Shown here piece by piece: positions 7,196-9,472 of a stretch of 9,472 nt of DNA. Under the pieces are notes generated by a model that saw only the letters and a list, made by a program, of their open reading frames with translations, was not told where the DNA came from and searched no databases. Source of the stretch: Acidiferrobacter sp. Lineage in GTDB: Bacteria > Pseudomonadota > Gammaproteobacteria > Arenicellales > UBA868. Location of the stretch: the NCBI GenBank assembly GCA_002694065.1, contig NZKZ01000021.1, forward strand, positions 9,760 to 19,231. The letters run 5' to 3'. Position 1 is the stretch's first letter, and the number at the start of each line of letters is the position of its first letter. Position numbers and translations under genes: made by a program.

Positions 7196-8329
7196 ATGAC
7201 GCAATTGAATGATGGCGCGATTATTGAACGCGTGGAGACCTTCAGCCGAGAGTACTTGGCTTTCGTCCGGACAACCTGCCGTGACGGCAGCGTCGGATGG
7301 GGGCAGGTGTCCCCTTACAACGCGGATATTACCGCGCAGGTGCTGCATCGCCAGGTGGCGCCTTGGTCTCTGGGTAGATCGGCCGATGACATCGCTGAGT
7401 TGGTAAGAGATATTCCGGAACGTGAACATAAGTTCCCGGGGTCTTATCTTCGGCGGGCGCTGGCCGGACTTGAAACCGCACTCTGGGATCGGCAGGGAAA
7501 AGCGCGCGGGAAGAGTGTTTGCGAGTTATTGGGTGGTTCACCCGGTGCTCTGCGGGCGTACGCCTCCAGCATGCGTCGAGATATCACACCCGAAGCGGAG
7601 GCCGAACGACTCAGTCAGTTGCGGGATGAACGGGGGTTTGATGCTTTCAAGTTTCGTGTCGGCGCTGAATGCGGGCACGACATCGATGAATGGCCAGGGC
7701 GAACCGAAGCCATTGTGCCGACTGTGAGACGTCAACTTGGAGATGACGTTTCGCTTTTGGTTGATGCCAACAGTGGCTTTTCGCCGAAAAGAGCAATTGC
7801 GGTCGGGCGTTTGCTGGAAGAATGGGGCGTTGAGCACTTTGAAGAGCCCTGCCCATATTGGGAACTTGAGCAAACGCGTGAGGTCACGGAGGCCCTGTCT
7901 GTAGATGTCACGGGCGGTGAGCAGGACTGTGATCTTGCTACCTGGCGGCGGATGATTGAGATGCGGGCGGTAGATATTGTGCAGCCGGACGTCTGCTACG
8001 TCGGCGGAATGCTTCGCGCTATGGAGGTCGCCGCGATGGCGGCCGCAAAAGGACTGCCGTGCACTCCGCATTGTGCGAATCTCTCTCTGGTCACGCTATT
8101 CACCATGCATCTCTTGCGCGCGATTCCCAATGCGGGGAAATATCTTGAATTCTCCATTGAGGGCCTGGATTATTATCCTTGGCAGGACGGCCTTTTTGTT
8201 GAGTCACCGTTTACTGTAAGTGACGGCCAGGTTTATGTGAGCGACAGGCCTGGCTGGGGAATCGAGGTTTCTTCGGAATGGCTTGGCGGAGCAGAATATC
8301 AGGTCAGTAATCTTGCTGATCTTTCTTGA
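7196..8329 (+). CDS. Mandelate racemase/muconate lactonizing enzyme family protein (enolase superfamily)
   Basis: The 377-residue length is typical of the MR/MLE group. An N-terminal capping domain (about 9-115, from ERVETFSREYLAFVR through the ALWDRQGKARGKSVCELLGG helix) precedes a TIM barrel. The three Mg2+ ligands are visible: D190 in LLVDAN, E216 in HFEEP and E242 in GGEQD. Candidate catalytic bases are K152 in FKFRVG, where the usual KxK reads K-F-R, and H292 in TPHCAN with D265 in QPDVCYVGG as the His-Asp dyad of the mandelate racemase subgroup. Such enzymes abstract a proton alpha to a carboxylate, leading to dehydration or epimerisation, commonly of sugar acids and sometimes of amino acid derivatives. 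No substrate can be assigned here. The DAO oxidoreductase gene starts 15 nt after the stop, suggesting a shared pathway. The ATG at 7196 has no obvious ribosome site but gives a family-typical N-terminus. Confidence 0.9.
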   Translation: MTQLNDGAIIERVETFSREYLAFVRTTCRDGSVGWGQVSPYNADITAQVLHRQVAPWSLGRSADDIAELVRDIPEREHKFPGSYLRRALAGLETALWDRQGKARGKSVCELLGGSPGALRAYASSMRRDITPEAEAERLSQLRDERGFDAFKFRVGAECGHDIDEWPGRTEAIVPTVRRQLGDDVSLLVDANSGFSPKRAIAVGRLLEEWGVEHFEEPCPYWELEQTREVTEALSVDVTGGEQDCDLATWRRMIEMRAVDIVQPDVCYVGGMLRAMEVAAMAAAKGLPCTPHCANLSLVTLFTMHLLRAIPNAGKYLEFSIEGLDYYPWQDGLFVESPFTVSDGQVYVSDRPGWGIEVSSEWLGGAEYQVSNLADLS

Positions 8330-8332
8330 ATC

Positions 8333-8336
8333 AGGA
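8333..8336 (+). promoter_or_regulatory. Ribosome binding site fixing the start of the DAO oxidoreductase
   Basis: AGGA lies 8 nt before the ATG at 8345, inside the 15-nt gap after the enolase-superfamily stop. It is the clearest Shine-Dalgarno sequence in the window and supports this start codon and translation as part of the same transcript. Confidence 0.7.
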
Positions 8337-8344
8337 ACCGGCTT

Positions 8345-9472
8345 ATGAGCAACGACCCCAGTCGGCTGTTTTCTTCGGATTACCGTGAACACCCGTTTTG
8401 GTGGGAGCGAACACCCAGACCGGCAGGTGCGCCTGCGCCACTGCCAAAAACGGTTGATGTATTGGTCATTGGCTCGGGGTACACGGGTTTGTGTGCAGCT
8501 CTTCAGACAGCCCGTGGCGGTCGTGCGACACTGGTGATTGATTCAGCAGAGCCGGGCTGGGGTTGCAGCTCCAGAAATGGAGGGCAGGTGTCGACGGGCA
8601 TCAAGCCGGACTATGCCTCCCTTGAAAAAGAGTTCGGGAGTGAAACTGCGCTTGAAGTCCATCGGGAGGGGCAGCGGGCTCTGTCGTGGATCGGAGATTT
8701 CATCCAAAATGAGGCAATCGATTGCGATTATCGTGTCTGCGGCAGGGTTTTTGGTGCACACACTGCACGCCACTACGACAAACTTGCCGAGAAGTTGGCA
8801 TCACAGCCGCCCGGGCTCGAGATGGAGGCATATCTGGTGCCGCGCTCGGAACAGTCGGCTGAGATTGAGACCGGGTTTTATCATGGCGGACTGGTTCAGT
8901 GTCAGCATGCTGCCTTGGATCCTGCGGCCTATCACCAGGGAATTCTTAACTGCGCTCTTGAAAGCGGCGCAACTGTCATTGGGCATACTCGGGCTACCCG
9001 TATTGAACGAAGCCGCGATGGCGCGGGGTTCGTCGTTGAGACAGATCGCGGCCGTGTTCGGGCAGGAGAGGTGATCGTCGCGACCAGCGGATACACGAGT
9101 CGCCTCACGCCTTGGCAGCAACGCCGTGTCTTCCCGATCGGCACCTATATGATCGCCACAGAGGATCTCGGCGAAGCAGTAGCGCGATCTCTGATTCCAG
9201 GAGACCGCATGATTGTCGATACGCGAAGAATCGTTGTGTACTACCGTTTGTCACCCGATGGCCGGCGGATACTCTTTGGGGGTCGTGTATCGCTTAACGA
9301 AACCAATCCGCGGATCAGTGCTCCACGCCTGCATGACCACCTGACGACCATTTTCCCGCAGCTACGGGAGGCTAAGGTCAGTCACTCATGGATGGGATTT
9401 GTTGGATGGACGTTTCAGCACATGCCCCATTTAGGGCGCCATGACGGGATTTGGTACTCGATGGGGTATTGC
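8345..9472 (+). CDS. FAD-dependent oxidoreductase, DAO fold, PuuB-like (cut by right edge)
   Basis: The frame runs open for 376 codons to the window edge. The family is about 430 residues, so some 50-60 C-terminal residues are probably missing. After an N-terminal HPFWWERTP segment (16-24), the FAD site GSGYTG (43-48) appears, with D66 at the end of the second strand and PGWGCSSRNGGQ (70-81) holding the conserved RNGGQ of gamma-glutamylputrescine oxidase-like and related amine oxidases. Later landmarks are VIVATSGYTSRLTP, ILFGGR, and WMGFVGWTFQHMPHLG (349-364), leading to GYC (374-376), the start of the usual final GY-C/S-GHG flavin loop. Members oxidise a C-N bond of an amine or amino acid, giving an imine, peroxide and then aldehyde and amine. 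In E. coli, PuuB acts on gamma-glutamylputrescine made by PuuA, and a PuuA-like ligase lies about 2.7 kb upstream here. Other DAO-family roles (D-amino acid, N-methyl amino acid or hydroxyproline oxidation) remain possible. Confidence 0.9.
   Translation, partial: MSNDPSRLFSSDYREHPFWWERTPRPAGAPAPLPKTVDVLVIGSGYTGLCAALQTARGGRATLVIDSAEPGWGCSSRNGGQVSTGIKPDYASLEKEFGSETALEVHREGQRALSWIGDFIQNEAIDCDYRVCGRVFGAHTARHYDKLAEKLASQPPGLEMEAYLVPRSEQSAEIETGFYHGGLVQCQHAALDPAAYHQGILNCALESGATVIGHTRATRIERSRDGAGFVVETDRGRVRAGEVIVATSGYTSRLTPWQQRRVFPIGTYMIATEDLGEAVARSLIPGDRMIVDTRRIVVYYRLSPDGRRILFGGRVSLNETNPRISAPRLHDHLTTIFPQLREAKVSHSWMGFVGWTFQHMPHLGRHDGIWYSMGYC

Overview
The window looks like an accessory amine or N-methyl amino acid catabolism region from a moderately GC-rich proteobacterium. 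A gammaproteobacterium seems most likely, but this rests only on gene content and general protein style. I see no rRNA, tRNA, CRISPR array, insertion sequence or phage gene. Coding is dense: eight genes, two of them cut by the window edges, with no internal frameshift found.

Layout: positions 1-2697 hold a leftward soxB-soxD-soxA run (beta, delta and partial alpha subunits of heterotetrameric sarcosine oxidase or a close homologue). soxB and soxD lie 6 nt apart, and soxD and soxA overlap by 4 nt. A 260-bp divergent intergenic region (2698-2957) follows, with an 18-bp dyad near its right end. Rightward, 2958-4265 encodes a major facilitator transporter and 4297-5661 a PuuA-like glutamine-synthetase-family ligase. 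A leftward, poorly characterised polytopic membrane protein (5675-6985) ends 13 nt from the ligase. A second divergent region (6986-7195) separates it from a rightward pair: an enolase-superfamily protein of mandelate racemase type (7196-8329) and an FAD-dependent amine oxidoreductase of the DAO fold (8345 to the right edge, incomplete).

How the genes may work together (inference): the sox complex would demethylate sarcosine or a related N-methyl amino acid to a primary amine plus a one-carbon unit. The PuuA-like ligase would cap an amine with gamma-linked glutamate, and the PuuB-like DAO oxidoreductase could oxidise that conjugate. The two membrane proteins are candidate importers. The enolase-superfamily enzyme keeps its metal ligands and a catalytic His-Asp pair but cannot be given a substrate. 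An alternative reading is part of the N-methylglutamate route of methylamine oxidation, because its dehydrogenase subunits are homologous to SoxBDAG and its first enzyme is also a glutamine-synthetase relative. The genes needed to decide (soxG/mgdD, mgsABC, puuC, puuD, a regulator) are not in the window.
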